From the NCBI RefSeq assembly GCF_036763085.1, contig NZ_JBAIYU010000010.1, positions 806,001-870,000 on the forward strand: 64,000 bases of DNA, written 5' to 3'. Position 1 is the first letter of the stretch, and the number at the start of each line of letters is the position of its first letter. A program made the position numbers and the translations under genes. The DNA is from JBAIYU01 sp036763085. Its GTDB lineage: Bacteria > Bacillota > Negativicutes > DSM-1736 > Dendrosporobacteraceae. The notes below the pieces were generated by a model. That model did no database searches. It was not told the origin of the DNA and worked only from the letters and a program-made list of their open reading frames with translations. This document shows, in pieces, positions 1 through 8,809 of this stretch.

Positions 1-642
1 GTTGTAATCTATACACTTGTTCGCCCAGACTTGAAAGCTTTTTTAGAACAAAAAGCTAAACAGCTAAAGCTTACTGTTGTAGATGTTATGGGGCCGATCA
101 TCGACGCATTGAAACAAGTTACTGACCTGCCTCCTAAAAATGAGCCGGGTGTAATTCGTAAAATTGACGAAGCTTATTTCAGCAAAGTTGAAGCAATAGA
201 ATTTGCTGTTAAATATGACGATGGTAAAGAGCCACGCGGTCTCTTAAAAGCAGACATAGTGATTATTGGTATCTCGCGGGCTTCCAAAACCCCTCTTTGT
301 ATGTACTTAGCCCATAAGGGCATCAAAGCAGCTAATTTACCGCTGGTACCAGAAGTACCACCACCTGCAGAACTATTTCAGGTTACGCCGCAAAGAGTAA
401 TTGGTCTTACAATAAAACCTTCGCTCTTATTTGAAATACGTAAAGAGCGTTTAAAATCCATGGGACTTTCTCCCGCAGCTGACTACGCTAGCTTCGAAAG
501 AATACTTCAAGAATTGGAATATGCCGACAACATTATGCGTAAAATTGGCTGTCCTGTTCTTGATGTCACGAATAAAGCTACAGAGGAAACAGCAGCTAAA
601 GTATTAGAATTTTACTATAAAGGGGTTGGCAAAAATGTCTAA
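1..642 (+). CDS. PPDK regulatory protein (kinase/pyrophosphorylase), 5' partial
   Basis: This is the C-terminal 213 residues of a pyruvate,phosphate dikinase regulatory protein (DUF299/PSRP family). The family is a bifunctional ADP-dependent kinase and Pi-dependent pyrophosphorylase that switches PPDK off and on by threonine phosphorylation. The reading frame is open from base 1, so the gene begins outside the window. The family P-loop GISRASKTP is visible, followed by PLVPEVPPP and a C-terminal segment with LDVTNKATEE. It overlaps the downstream ppdK start by 8 bases, indicating translational coupling with its target enzyme. Function is firm from family motifs and context. Confidence 0.93.
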   Translation, partial: VVIYTLVRPDLKAFLEQKAKQLKLTVVDVMGPIIDALKQVTDLPPKNEPGVIRKIDEAYFSKVEAIEFAVKYDDGKEPRGLLKADIVIIGISRASKTPLCMYLAHKGIKAANLPLVPEVPPPAELFQVTPQRVIGLTIKPSLLFEIRKERLKSMGLSPAADYASFERILQELEYADNIMRKIGCPVLDVTNKATEETAAKVLEFYYKGVGKNV

Positions 643-3292
643 ATACGTTTATTTATTTAATGAAGGCAAAGCGGACATGAAGTCACTTTTAGGCGGCAAA
701 GGGGCAAACCTTGCTGAAATGACTAATATCGGTCTTCCTGTGCCTCCTGGCATGACTATTACAACCGATACTTGCCGGGAATACTATAAAGCGGATCGTA
801 AGCTTCCTGAAGGAATGAAGGAGCAAGTTCGCAATAATCTAACGCAAATTGAGGCTGCTACCGGTAAGAAATTTGGTGACGCCGCTAATCCACTTTTAGT
901 TTCTGTTCGTTCTGGTGCTGTGTTCTCAATGCCTGGTATGATGGATACTATTTTGAACCTAGGTCTTAATGAAGCTACAGCAAAAGGGCTGGCAGAAAAC
1001 ACTAACAATCTTCGTTTTGCTTACGATGCTTATCGCCGCTTTATTCAAATGTTCTCAGACGTTGTCTTAGAAATTCCTAAGCACTCCTTTGAGCATTTGC
1101 TTGCAGATCAAAAAGAGGCACAAGGCGTTACATTTGATCAAGATCTTACCGCTGAGTCACTTAGAGTGGTTATCGATAACTATAAAGCCCTTGTATTAAA
1201 AGAATCCGGACATCCTTTCCCTGAAGATCCAATGGAACAACTTTTCATGGCCGTTGAAGCTGTTTTCCGTTCATGGAATAACGACCGCGCTATAATCTAT
1301 CGTAATCTTAATAAAATCGATCACGATCTAGGTACAGCAGTAAATATACAGTCAATGGTATTTGGTAATATGGGAAATGATTGCGGCACGGGGGTTGCTT
1401 TTACTAGAAACCCATCTACCGGCGAGAAAAAACTTTACGGAGAATACTTAACAAATGCGCAGGGCGAAGACGTTGTTGCCGGTATCCGCACTCCTCAGCC
1501 TATCGCTAAATTGCAGGCCGAAATGCCTGAAATTTTTGACCAGTTTGTAAAAACAGCTGAAAAACTTGAAAACCATTACCGCAACATGCAAGATATTGAA
1601 TTCACTGTTGAAAAAGGCAAACTTTATATGCTGCAAACTCGTAATGGTAAACGAACTGCTCAAGCAGCAATAAAAGTAGCTCATGATATGGTTCAAGAAG
1701 GGCTCATCAGCAAAACAGAAGCCCTTTTGATGGTTGAGCCAGGTCAGCTTGATCAATTACTGCACCGCCAAATTGACAGTTCTGCTAAACTAAATGTTTT
1801 AGCAACTGGTCTTCCAGCTTCACCGGGTGCGGCATCTGGGTCTGTTGTTTTTGACGCTGACGATGCTGAGCGCTTAGGTAAAGCCGGTCAAAAAGTAATG
1901 CTTGTAAGAATGGAAACTACTCCTGATGATATTCATGGAATAATTGTCGCGCAAGGTATTCTAACAAGCCGTGGCGGCATGACCAGTCATGCGGCAGTAG
2001 TTGCCCGCGGCATGGGTAAACCGTGCGTGTGCGGCTGTGAAGCATTGAAAGTTGATTATAATAATAAACAGTTCACTGTTGGTAACGTTGTTATCAAAGA
2101 AGGTGACCATATTTCTATCGATGGCGCTACAGGTCGTGTTATTTTAGGCGATGTACCGATGAAAGACCCTGAGCTTTCGGCGGAATATTTAGCTGTTCTT
2201 GACTGGGCTGATGAATTTAAGCGTCTTGATGTTCGCGCTAATGCCGATACACCAGAGGATGCGCTAAAAGCACGTGAATTCGGTGCAACTGGTATAGGCT
2301 TAACTAGGACTGAACATATGTTTATGGCTCAAGACCGTCTGCCATTTGTCCAACAAATGATTCTAGCTGAAACTCTCGAAGAAAGACAACAAGCACTATC
2401 TCATTTACTACCAATGCAAGAAAGTGATTTCTATGGCATTCTTAAAGCAATGGAAGGCTATCCTGTGTGCATACGTCTATTAGATCCACCATTGCATGAA
2501 TTCCTTCCTAGCCAAGAAGAACTGCTAGTTGAAACTACCGTTCTTAAAACGCGCGGCGATAATGCTGAACTTTTAGCCCAGAAAGAAGAATTATTAAAAC
2601 AAGTCCGTAAGCTGCACGAGTTCAATCCTATGCTTGGACATCGCGGCTGCCGTCTTGGCATAACCTATCCTGAAGTGTATGAAATGCAAATGCGGGCCAT
2701 CTTTAATGCAGCTGCCCGTTTGACCAAAGAGGGCTTCAAAGTCTTACCTGAAGTAGAGATTCCTCTTACAATCAGCAAAGCTGAAATGTCCTTCTTCAAG
2801 GTACGAATTGATCGTATAGCAAAAGAAGTAATGAGTGAGTTTGGCGTTAACTTCCATTACACCTCCGGAACAATGATCGAGCTTCCGCGTGCAGCTCTTC
2901 TAGCTGATGAGTTGGCCGAAGATGCTGAATTCTTCAGCTTTGGAACAAACGACCTGACTCAAACTTGTCTAGGGTTCAGCCGCGATGATGCCGAAGGTAA
3001 ATTCCTACCGCACTATCTTGAGTCCAAAATATTAAAAGAAAACCCATTTGTTGTGCTTGATCGTCAAGGCGTAGGCAAACTAATGGAGATAGCAGTTGCC
3101 GGTGGCCGCAAGACTCGTCCAAATATTGTTACAGGCATTTGTGGTGAACATGGCGGTGAACCAAGTTCAGTCGAATTCTGCCATCAAATTGGCCTCGACT
3201 TTGTTAGCTGCTCACCATACCGTGTTCCTATCGCCCGTCTTGCTGCAGCACAGGCTGCCGTAAGCAATGGAGAAAATCTAGGCACTAGATAA
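635..3292 (+). CDS. ppdK: pyruvate, phosphate dikinase
   Basis: This enzyme interconverts pyruvate + ATP + Pi and PEP + AMP + PPi in the cytoplasm. The 885-residue length is close to the family's 870-890. It has the N-terminal ATP-grasp region, the phosphohistidine swivel domain (GGMTSHAAVVARG, His about residue 452) and the C-terminal PEP/pyruvate TIM barrel with the catalytic cysteine in GICGEHGGEP (about residue 836). I place the start at ATG 635 because AAAGGGG lies 9 bases upstream; the in-frame TTG at 626 sits directly against that SD. It is coupled to its regulator upstream and ends at a strong hairpin shared with the convergent gene. Confidence 0.97.
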   Translation: MSKYVYLFNEGKADMKSLLGGKGANLAEMTNIGLPVPPGMTITTDTCREYYKADRKLPEGMKEQVRNNLTQIEAATGKKFGDAANPLLVSVRSGAVFSMPGMMDTILNLGLNEATAKGLAENTNNLRFAYDAYRRFIQMFSDVVLEIPKHSFEHLLADQKEAQGVTFDQDLTAESLRVVIDNYKALVLKESGHPFPEDPMEQLFMAVEAVFRSWNNDRAIIYRNLNKIDHDLGTAVNIQSMVFGNMGNDCGTGVAFTRNPSTGEKKLYGEYLTNAQGEDVVAGIRTPQPIAKLQAEMPEIFDQFVKTAEKLENHYRNMQDIEFTVEKGKLYMLQTRNGKRTAQAAIKVAHDMVQEGLISKTEALLMVEPGQLDQLLHRQIDSSAKLNVLATGLPASPGAASGSVVFDADDAERLGKAGQKVMLVRMETTPDDIHGIIVAQGILTSRGGMTSHAAVVARGMGKPCVCGCEALKVDYNNKQFTVGNVVIKEGDHISIDGATGRVILGDVPMKDPELSAEYLAVLDWADEFKRLDVRANADTPEDALKAREFGATGIGLTRTEHMFMAQDRLPFVQQMILAETLEERQQALSHLLPMQESDFYGILKAMEGYPVCIRLLDPPLHEFLPSQEELLVETTVLKTRGDNAELLAQKEELLKQVRKLHEFNPMLGHRGCRLGITYPEVYEMQMRAIFNAAARLTKEGFKVLPEVEIPLTISKAEMSFFKVRIDRIAKEVMSEFGVNFHYTSGTMIELPRAALLADELAEDAEFFSFGTNDLTQTCLGFSRDDAEGKFLPHYLESKILKENPFVVLDRQGVGKLMEIAVAGGRKTRPNIVTGICGEHGGEPSSVEFCHQIGLDFVSCSPYRVPIARLAAAQAAVSNGENLGTR

Positions 3293-3297
3293 TAGTA

Positions 3298-3329
3298 AAA
3301 GAGCTGCTGGCTTTAGCCAGCAGCTCTTT
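3298..3329. terminator. bidirectional terminator between ppdK and the CYTH gene
   Basis: The 14-bp arms AAAGAGCTGCTGGC and GCCAGCAGCTCTTT flank a TTTA loop. The loop contains the stop codon of the convergent minus-strand gene, so the last codons of that gene form one arm. Confidence 0.85.
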
Positions 3330-4227
3330 CTAATTCAACAGCCCATAAGCGCAATAATAAAGGTATCGTCCTTTTAAAATCAAACTGTCTAGACTGACGT
3401 AAAGCTTCGATCCATGTATTTATACCATTCTCAAACCCCTGATAGCCAGGTTGCTTATCAATGTCTTGTTTTAGGGCTAACAGTATACTCAGTTGAATAT
3501 CCTCATCCGAACTATAAGTACCGGCCCATTTATCATATTCTAATGATAGCAGCTGATGAATATGAATCAAAATCTTATTCTTAGTAAATGATTTTTCTTC
3601 AAAAGAGCCTAATCCTGCCAGCTCTAACCCACGGACGAATTTACTGCGTGGTTCTAATACCAGCGAAAAACACTCTGCCAGCCTGGCTCCTGCTTTAAAA
3701 AGAGCGACTGGATTTCCCCTCTTCAATTCCAACTCAACTTCCAATATAGGAGCGTGCCGTTCGCCAGCAATAATATCTCCTTTATCTGCTGCCAATTCTA
3801 TTACAGCATCATCTGCTTCAATAATTTTTATGTTCCGTTCGAACCTGGTTATCATTATTGCTCGCAATTCATTTGCACCGACAATTTTTTTGATGCTGCC
3901 GCCTATGTCAGTATCATCAAATATCGCTAGATCTGGATTAGGCTGAGCTATAATCTTATTGTATTCCATCCGGCTGTGAAGCCCGCCGTCACTCTGCCCG
4001 CCGCCCTTGATAGTGGCTACCCATTCTCCTTGTTCCCGCCGAATTCTGAAGGCCAACCCCTTCTTACGCAAGTGCCCTGTTACAGTATCATAGTATCTAG
4101 CTTCAAGCGTTTCATTTCTAGTCCGATCTGGTTTAATAAATTCATGTAAATCTTGAAGCTTTATTATATTATCCCACTCGCTAGCATCTACTACCTGAAG
4201 CTTTAATTCGATTTCGCAATTACCCAA
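3313..4227 (-). CDS. CYTH domain protein (triphosphatase-like)
   Basis: The N-terminal 190 residues form a CYTH (triphosphate tunnel) domain. The ExExK signature appears as EIELK at residues 5-9, followed by basic and acidic strand motifs such as AFRIRREQGEWVATIKG and the late LEVELELK strand. The family hydrolyses inorganic triphosphate or binds triphosphorylated substrates with a divalent metal. The last 100 residues are helical and could be a shortened CHAD-like region, since full CYTH-CHAD proteins are about 500 residues. The start is TTG 4227 with GGGGG ten bases upstream. The exact substrate is unknown. Confidence 0.85.
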   Translation of the reverse strand: MGNCEIELKLQVVDASEWDNIIKLQDLHEFIKPDRTRNETLEARYYDTVTGHLRKKGLAFRIRREQGEWVATIKGGGQSDGGLHSRMEYNKIIAQPNPDLAIFDDTDIGGSIKKIVGANELRAIMITRFERNIKIIEADDAVIELAADKGDIIAGERHAPILEVELELKRGNPVALFKAGARLAECFSLVLEPRSKFVRGLELAGLGSFEEKSFTKNKILIHIHQLLSLEYDKWAGTYSSDEDIQLSILLALKQDIDKQPGYQGFENGINTWIEALRQSRQFDFKRTIPLLLRLWAVELERAAG

Positions 4228-4259
4228 AAGTTTAATACCCCCAAAATGATGCTGAGTTT

Positions 4260-6851
4260 TTATAGGTTGTAATCATCATCTACGCTAACTTTGCCTGAAT
4301 TTTTGCATTTATACATATTGAAATCTGCTTCTTTTATCAAGTCAGCTGCCGAAGTCGCTGATGCGGGCATGTATTCGGCAAAACCGTGGCTTAAACTAAT
4401 TGTAAAACAATTATCACTGGTATCATTATAGGTATTTATCCTCTCAGCTATTCTTTGCCAAAGCTGTTCGCCTTGCTGCATAGAATTATCCGAAAGTATT
4501 ATTAGAAACTCGTCGCCGCCCAATCGACACAGCAAATCTGATTTTCGCAGAGCTTCCTTTAGAATTTGGCTTACTGCTTCAATCAGCCTATCCCCTTCAT
4601 TATGACCACACTTATCATTGACCTTTTTCAAATCATTCACATCAACAAAACAAACAGTAAACGATTTGCCAGTACGATCAGCTAAGGCTATCTGCTCCTC
4701 TAAAAATATCAATCCAGTACGGCGATTTAATACACCTGTCATTGTATCAGTTGTTGCGTACAACTGTAGTTCACGCTCAACCTTCTTCCGGCGAACTATA
4801 TTTACATACAGCAAACATATCGCGGTAACCAGCAAAACAATAAACGATCCAACACCCCAAACTAAAGACCTGTACTGCTCATAAAAAGTAATTGGGCGAT
4901 TTACTATAAAACTTCCTTCTGGCATACGCTTTGGGTCAACGCTGAATTTTAATAATTGATTATAATCAAACATATAGCTATTTGGGCTTTCTTTTACAAC
5001 AGGAATATTCCTTGGCTGCTCACCAGATAAAATGCGGGACACCATCTTTGCAGCCATTTCGCCTTGCGAATAACCATTAGTTAACAAACCACCCACTATC
5101 CCATGGCCTATATAAAAATCCCACAAACCGTATATTGGCACCTTAGCTCTCTGAGCTATTAACTCGATGCTCTCTTCGTAGGAAAATATATTATTTGACT
5201 TATCCTGATTAAACGATAGTAAAAGAATAATACTATCTTCCGGCAGTTGTGTGACTTTTTCCTGTACCTCTGACATATTCATATCTTCTAGAATAACAAA
5301 GTTAATACCATTAGCAGAAAAGCTAGGCATAATTGAATTTAATAAGCGCCTGTTACTCTGCCCAAGCGGAGTTTTGTCATTTATAACAGCAATGGTTTTG
5401 GTGTTAGGATGCATTTGCAAGGCAGCTTTTATTGTCCCCTCAATATCAATATTTTCGACAATACCAGTAAACCATTGGTTATGCTGCGCAAATTCTTCTT
5501 CATTAAAGTTGTTAACGCCGCAAAATACTATAGGTGTATTAGGAAACAACTCCTGCTGATAAGTAAGCATGAAAGAATAAGCTATATCATCTGTTACAAG
5601 TACTGCATCAAACTTCTTGTTACTATATTTATAATTATAGGCTTCATGTAGCTTCTGAAGGTACTCTGGGCTGGGATTTCGTTTAGTATCCATATAATCG
5701 GTATGAAATTCAATATTCTTGTTGTCCCCGAGTATCGACTTAATTCCGGCATCAATGTTCTGCACCCATACCATGTCCGAGTGGTAAGAGTTTAGTACTA
5801 ATAGCTGCTTCTTATTACTATAAACCTGATTAATTATCATACTGTTTTCAGGCAGTTGGTAGTTTTTAATGCCAAAACGCTTCATCTGCACTTCATCAAA
5901 CATGTATCGATTTGTACTATCCTGCACAACTGGTATCGTTGAGGGCTGCTGACCATTAAGTATGCTTAATGCCATTTTAGCAGCCATTTCCCCCTGAAAA
6001 TAGCCATTTGTAAGCATACCTCCGACAATGCCATGCCCTAAATAGAAATCCCAAACTCCATACACCGGAACTTGGCTTTTTCCTGACACTAAGGATATGC
6101 TTTCATCGTAGGTAAAATAGTCACCCGCCACATCTTGGAAAAAAACTAAAAAAAGTACTATGCTGTCTTGAGGTAAGCGCTGCACTCTGTCCAATATTTC
6201 TGGCATTTTTAAGTCTTCAAGTGAGATAAAATTAATATTAGTGAATTCAGATGTCGTATCAAGCAAATTTCTTCTGATTCCCTGACCGGTTATTGTTTTA
6301 TCATTTATAACATATACATTTTTAGTGTTTGGATGGATAGTAAGCGCCGTCTCAAGTGTCTTTCTAATATCATACATCTCAACAACACCGGTAAATACAT
6401 TTCGATCCTTCACCATACTGTCTTCGAAATAATTCACACCGCAAAAAACGATTGGAGTACCAGGGAACAATTGCTGATGAAATTGCTCCAAAAATTGAAA
6501 AGCAGCATCATCCGAACAAATAATTACATCAAATTTCTTGTCTTGAAACTTGTACTTATAAATCTCATAAAGCTTATTGATATATTGTTCATCTGCAGAT
6601 ATCCTTTTAGTATCCATGTCCTCAATTTGCACATTAAAGCGCTGCGCATTTGGACCTAATACCGATGATATCCCTTCTACAATGTTGTCAGTCCACTTAT
6701 ACCCTTTATGGTAGGAGTTAAGAATAAGAATGTTTTTTTTATTATCATAGCTGTGATGGGCAAAACCAGCGTTGACTGTTATAAGGGTAAGACAGACAAT
6801 CGCAGCTAATACAGCACTAACAAGTTTTTTCCTATAGTTTTCTATCCGCAT
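4260..6851 (-). CDS. tandem ABC-substrate-binding-like sensor with GGDEF diguanylate cyclase
   Basis: This is a probable membrane receptor that makes cyclic di-GMP. A signal peptide (MRIENYRKK, then a hydrophobic stretch) precedes two homologous ABC_sub_bind-like domains. Each begins ILILNSYH/LLVLNSYH and carries a repeated VFCGVNYF/VFCGVNNF and GIVGGMLTNGY/GIVGGLLTNGY pattern. A transmembrane helix follows near residue 670, then a GGDEF domain with an intact RLGGDEFLI active site (about residues 778-782) and TGVLNRRTG. I moved the start to ATG 6851, which has GAAGGTGA six bases upstream and places the signal peptide at the N-terminus. The ligand is unknown. A close paralogue lies at 8808-11342. 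Confidence 0.88.
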   Translation of the reverse strand: MRIENYRKKLVSAVLAAIVCLTLITVNAGFAHHSYDNKKNILILNSYHKGYKWTDNIVEGISSVLGPNAQRFNVQIEDMDTKRISADEQYINKLYEIYKYKFQDKKFDVIICSDDAAFQFLEQFHQQLFPGTPIVFCGVNYFEDSMVKDRNVFTGVVEMYDIRKTLETALTIHPNTKNVYVINDKTITGQGIRRNLLDTTSEFTNINFISLEDLKMPEILDRVQRLPQDSIVLFLVFFQDVAGDYFTYDESISLVSGKSQVPVYGVWDFYLGHGIVGGMLTNGYFQGEMAAKMALSILNGQQPSTIPVVQDSTNRYMFDEVQMKRFGIKNYQLPENSMIINQVYSNKKQLLVLNSYHSDMVWVQNIDAGIKSILGDNKNIEFHTDYMDTKRNPSPEYLQKLHEAYNYKYSNKKFDAVLVTDDIAYSFMLTYQQELFPNTPIVFCGVNNFNEEEFAQHNQWFTGIVENIDIEGTIKAALQMHPNTKTIAVINDKTPLGQSNRRLLNSIMPSFSANGINFVILEDMNMSEVQEKVTQLPEDSIILLLSFNQDKSNNIFSYEESIELIAQRAKVPIYGLWDFYIGHGIVGGLLTNGYSQGEMAAKMVSRILSGEQPRNIPVVKESPNSYMFDYNQLLKFSVDPKRMPEGSFIVNRPITFYEQYRSLVWGVGSFIVLLVTAICLLYVNIVRRKKVERELQLYATTDTMTGVLNRRTGLIFLEEQIALADRTGKSFTVCFVDVNDLKKVNDKCGHNEGDRLIEAVSQILKEALRKSDLLCRLGGDEFLIILSDNSMQQGEQLWQRIAERINTYNDTSDNCFTISLSHGFAEYMPASATSAADLIKEADFNMYKCKNSGKVSVDDDYNL

Positions 6852-6974
6852 TATAGTCACCTTCGGTAATAAGCATTGATCCATAAAATATACGCCTAAA
6901 TTAGTAGAATATCCTTCATTTTTTGTAATGTTCTACCAATTTTAGTAGTAAAACACTCTTGTCTGGCAGTAAGT

Positions 6975-7008
6975 AAAAATCCGACAACGGTATCGTTGTC
7001 GGATTTTT
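6975..7008. terminator. terminator downstream of the 221-aa gene
   Basis: The perfect 15-bp arms AAAAATCCGACAACG and CGTTGTCGGATTTTT flank a GTAT loop. The hairpin sits 28 bases beyond the stop of the minus-strand gene at 7036. Confidence 0.85.
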
Positions 7009-7035
7009 ATCTTGGTTCTATTTAATTAAGTAACC

Positions 7036-7701
7036 TTAACGCGCAATTTGATGTTTATTAACACTGTCCCCTTTAGTAATATCAGATACTTGCTGGTATG
7101 TGAAATCATTATTCATTGCTTTGACAAATCCAGCCAGCCAGTTTTGGTAGAACCCCGTCATTACAGCTGCCGGTATACCTGCCCGCTTCCAGTTGCTGGC
7201 CTGCAAGCATTCTGCGCCCTGCCAAACTACTTTGTCTGACGAACTCTCGACAACTTCATCGGCTTGATCACACGGCATTCCATTGAGATAGTAATCCTGT
7301 AAGGCGCGGTAAATACCGTCTGCTCCTTCAGCATTATATTTACCTTGGGCTTTAGCATGTTCGCCGCATATTGCACCATGCTCAGCAAAAGCTTGTGATA
7401 CAACATCTTTGCCAGCATCACTGCATGAATCTAATAGTTCTTTTATGAATGTGGCTTCTCTTGTCTCAGCGATATTAATTTGACGCTGCAGCCAGCCGTG
7501 GATATTAGACTGGTCGATTACATCTATTAGATCAACATCTGCCAGTGGCTCGCCATAACTTTGCCAGGCTTGTGCTCTTAGTTCTTCAGCCGTACTGCCG
7601 CACATCGCTTCGGCTTTAGCGTAAACAATCTGCTCACGCTCAATTACTCGACGAATCTTATTAAAAAGCCAGTAATGTATATGTCCTAAAAATGCACTCA
7701 T
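7036..7701 (-). CDS. uncharacterised protein coupled to siroheme reductase-like gene
   Basis: I do not recognise this 221-residue soluble protein. It is predominantly helical with no signal peptide or membrane helix. It has four scattered cysteines (for example EHGAICGEH and GMPCDQAD) that could bind metal but form no standard motif. It begins 12 bases after the stop of the siroheme-type reductase, so the two are almost certainly co-transcribed, and it is followed by a strong terminator. The context suggests a redox or maturation partner of the reductase, which is inference only. Confidence 0.7.
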   Translation of the reverse strand: MSAFLGHIHYWLFNKIRRVIEREQIVYAKAEAMCGSTAEELRAQAWQSYGEPLADVDLIDVIDQSNIHGWLQRQINIAETREATFIKELLDSCSDAGKDVVSQAFAEHGAICGEHAKAQGKYNAEGADGIYRALQDYYLNGMPCDQADEVVESSSDKVVWQGAECLQASNWKRAGIPAAVMTGFYQNWLAGFVKAMNNDFTYQQVSDITKGDSVNKHQIAR

Positions 7702-7713
7702 TTTAAATCCCCC

Positions 7714-8670
7714 TTATATAACCTTATTTAATGCTGCAACTAGCTCTTCTACATTGAGACCGTGAATTTCAGCGGCCTTCCATACTGGCTCACCAGCTGA
7801 AGACGGACATCCTAGACATCCCATGCCGAAAGCACGGAGCACTTGTATTGTCTGAGGATAAACTCTGATTATATCGCTTATAACACTATCTCTAGTAATC
7901 TTATCGCCAAGGACTAATGTCCCTTCAGTCAGTCCGCCTGGAAGAGGAACAATCTTTTCACCAATTTTGGACTGCTCTACCTTAGGCTCAGCTTCACGAC
8001 TAACTTCACCATAAAATTCAGCTAAAACATCAGCTTTAAATTTCTTCAAGCCTATCCGGTCAATAAATTGTCCAACTCGCTCTATATCTGCATTCTTTTG
8101 ATAATATCTAAGTATAATATCCACTATTTTCAATGAATCATCATAGCTTAAACCCTCGACAAGTTTATCTGCCAGTCTAGGATGTGATCCGGCAGTTCCG
8201 CCTACATAAACATCCCAGCCTTTATCAGTTGCTAAGAGGCCAATATCTCGAACATGTACCTCAGAGCAGGAATTTTCACACCCAGCAACTGCCATTTTTA
8301 TTCTCGAAGGCATTTCTTTTTTATGATACAGCTTATCAAGTTCCATGCCTAATTTAATACTATCAAGTTTACCCCTCTTGCAAAATACGCTTCCAGGGCA
8401 GATCTTCACACTACGAACGCAATTTGCAAAGCCCATAGCTGGCTGCATATCTAACTCCTGCCATACATTCTCTATATCCTCTGCTTTAAGGCCTGTAATC
8501 ATAATACGCTGAGCAGAAGTTAGTTTCAGAACTCCATGATATTTTTCGGCTACATCAGCATATTTACGCATGATGTCAGGTTTTATAAATCCACCAGGTA
8601 AATGTGGTGTTATAGCATATGTTTTCTTTCCATCACGTATTTTTTGTAGGTTAGCTCCCTTTGGTAACAT
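7714..8670 (-). CDS. nitrite/sulfite reductase-like siroheme 4Fe-4S protein with C-terminal DUF1858
   Basis: This belongs to the nitrite/sulphite reductase ferredoxin-like family. A half-domain is followed by the siroheme-[4Fe-4S] ligand pattern C-x5-C (CPGSVFC) and C-x3-C (CENSC). The last 60 residues (ITRDSVISDIIRVYP to the end) are a DUF1858 domain with CLGC, a probable redox disulfide. At 318 residues it is about half the size of assimilatory reductases, like the small anaerobe forms of unknown substrate. ATG 8670 is the start because AGGAGG lies eight bases upstream; the GTG at 8679 overlaps the SD. An FNR/CRP-like palindrome sits about 58 bases upstream. Confidence 0.85.
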   Translation of the reverse strand: MLPKGANLQKIRDGKKTYAITPHLPGGFIKPDIMRKYADVAEKYHGVLKLTSAQRIMITGLKAEDIENVWQELDMQPAMGFANCVRSVKICPGSVFCKRGKLDSIKLGMELDKLYHKKEMPSRIKMAVAGCENSCSEVHVRDIGLLATDKGWDVYVGGTAGSHPRLADKLVEGLSYDDSLKIVDIILRYYQKNADIERVGQFIDRIGLKKFKADVLAEFYGEVSREAEPKVEQSKIGEKIVPLPGGLTEGTLVLGDKITRDSVISDIIRVYPQTIQVLRAFGMGCLGCPSSAGEPVWKAAEIHGLNVEELVAALNKVI

Positions 8671-8727
8671 TTTCCGCACCTCCTAGATTTCTTGTTTTTA
8701 TAATACCCTATTTCAAACGCTTCTACT

Positions 8728-8741
8728 GTGATTTATATCAA
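8728..8741 (-). promoter_or_regulatory. FNR/CRP-family-like operator
   Basis: GTGATTTATATCAA matches the FNR half-site pattern TTGAT-N4-ATCAA at 9 of 10 defined positions and lies 58 bases upstream of the siroheme reductase start. The match is seen in the sequence; regulation is inferred. Confidence 0.4.
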
Positions 8742-8784
8742 TTTTTTTACTAAATATTTGGCAAAGTTACCCTTAGCAGCAAAA

Positions 8785-8809
8785 AGCCTGATGTGTAAAA
8801 CGTCAGGCT
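8785..8809 (-). terminator. terminator of the second sensor/GGDEF gene
   Basis: AGCCTGATG pairs with CGTCAGGCT (one G-U pair). On the minus strand it is followed by TTTTTGC. The gene's TAG stop lies at the edge of the stem. Confidence 0.75.
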
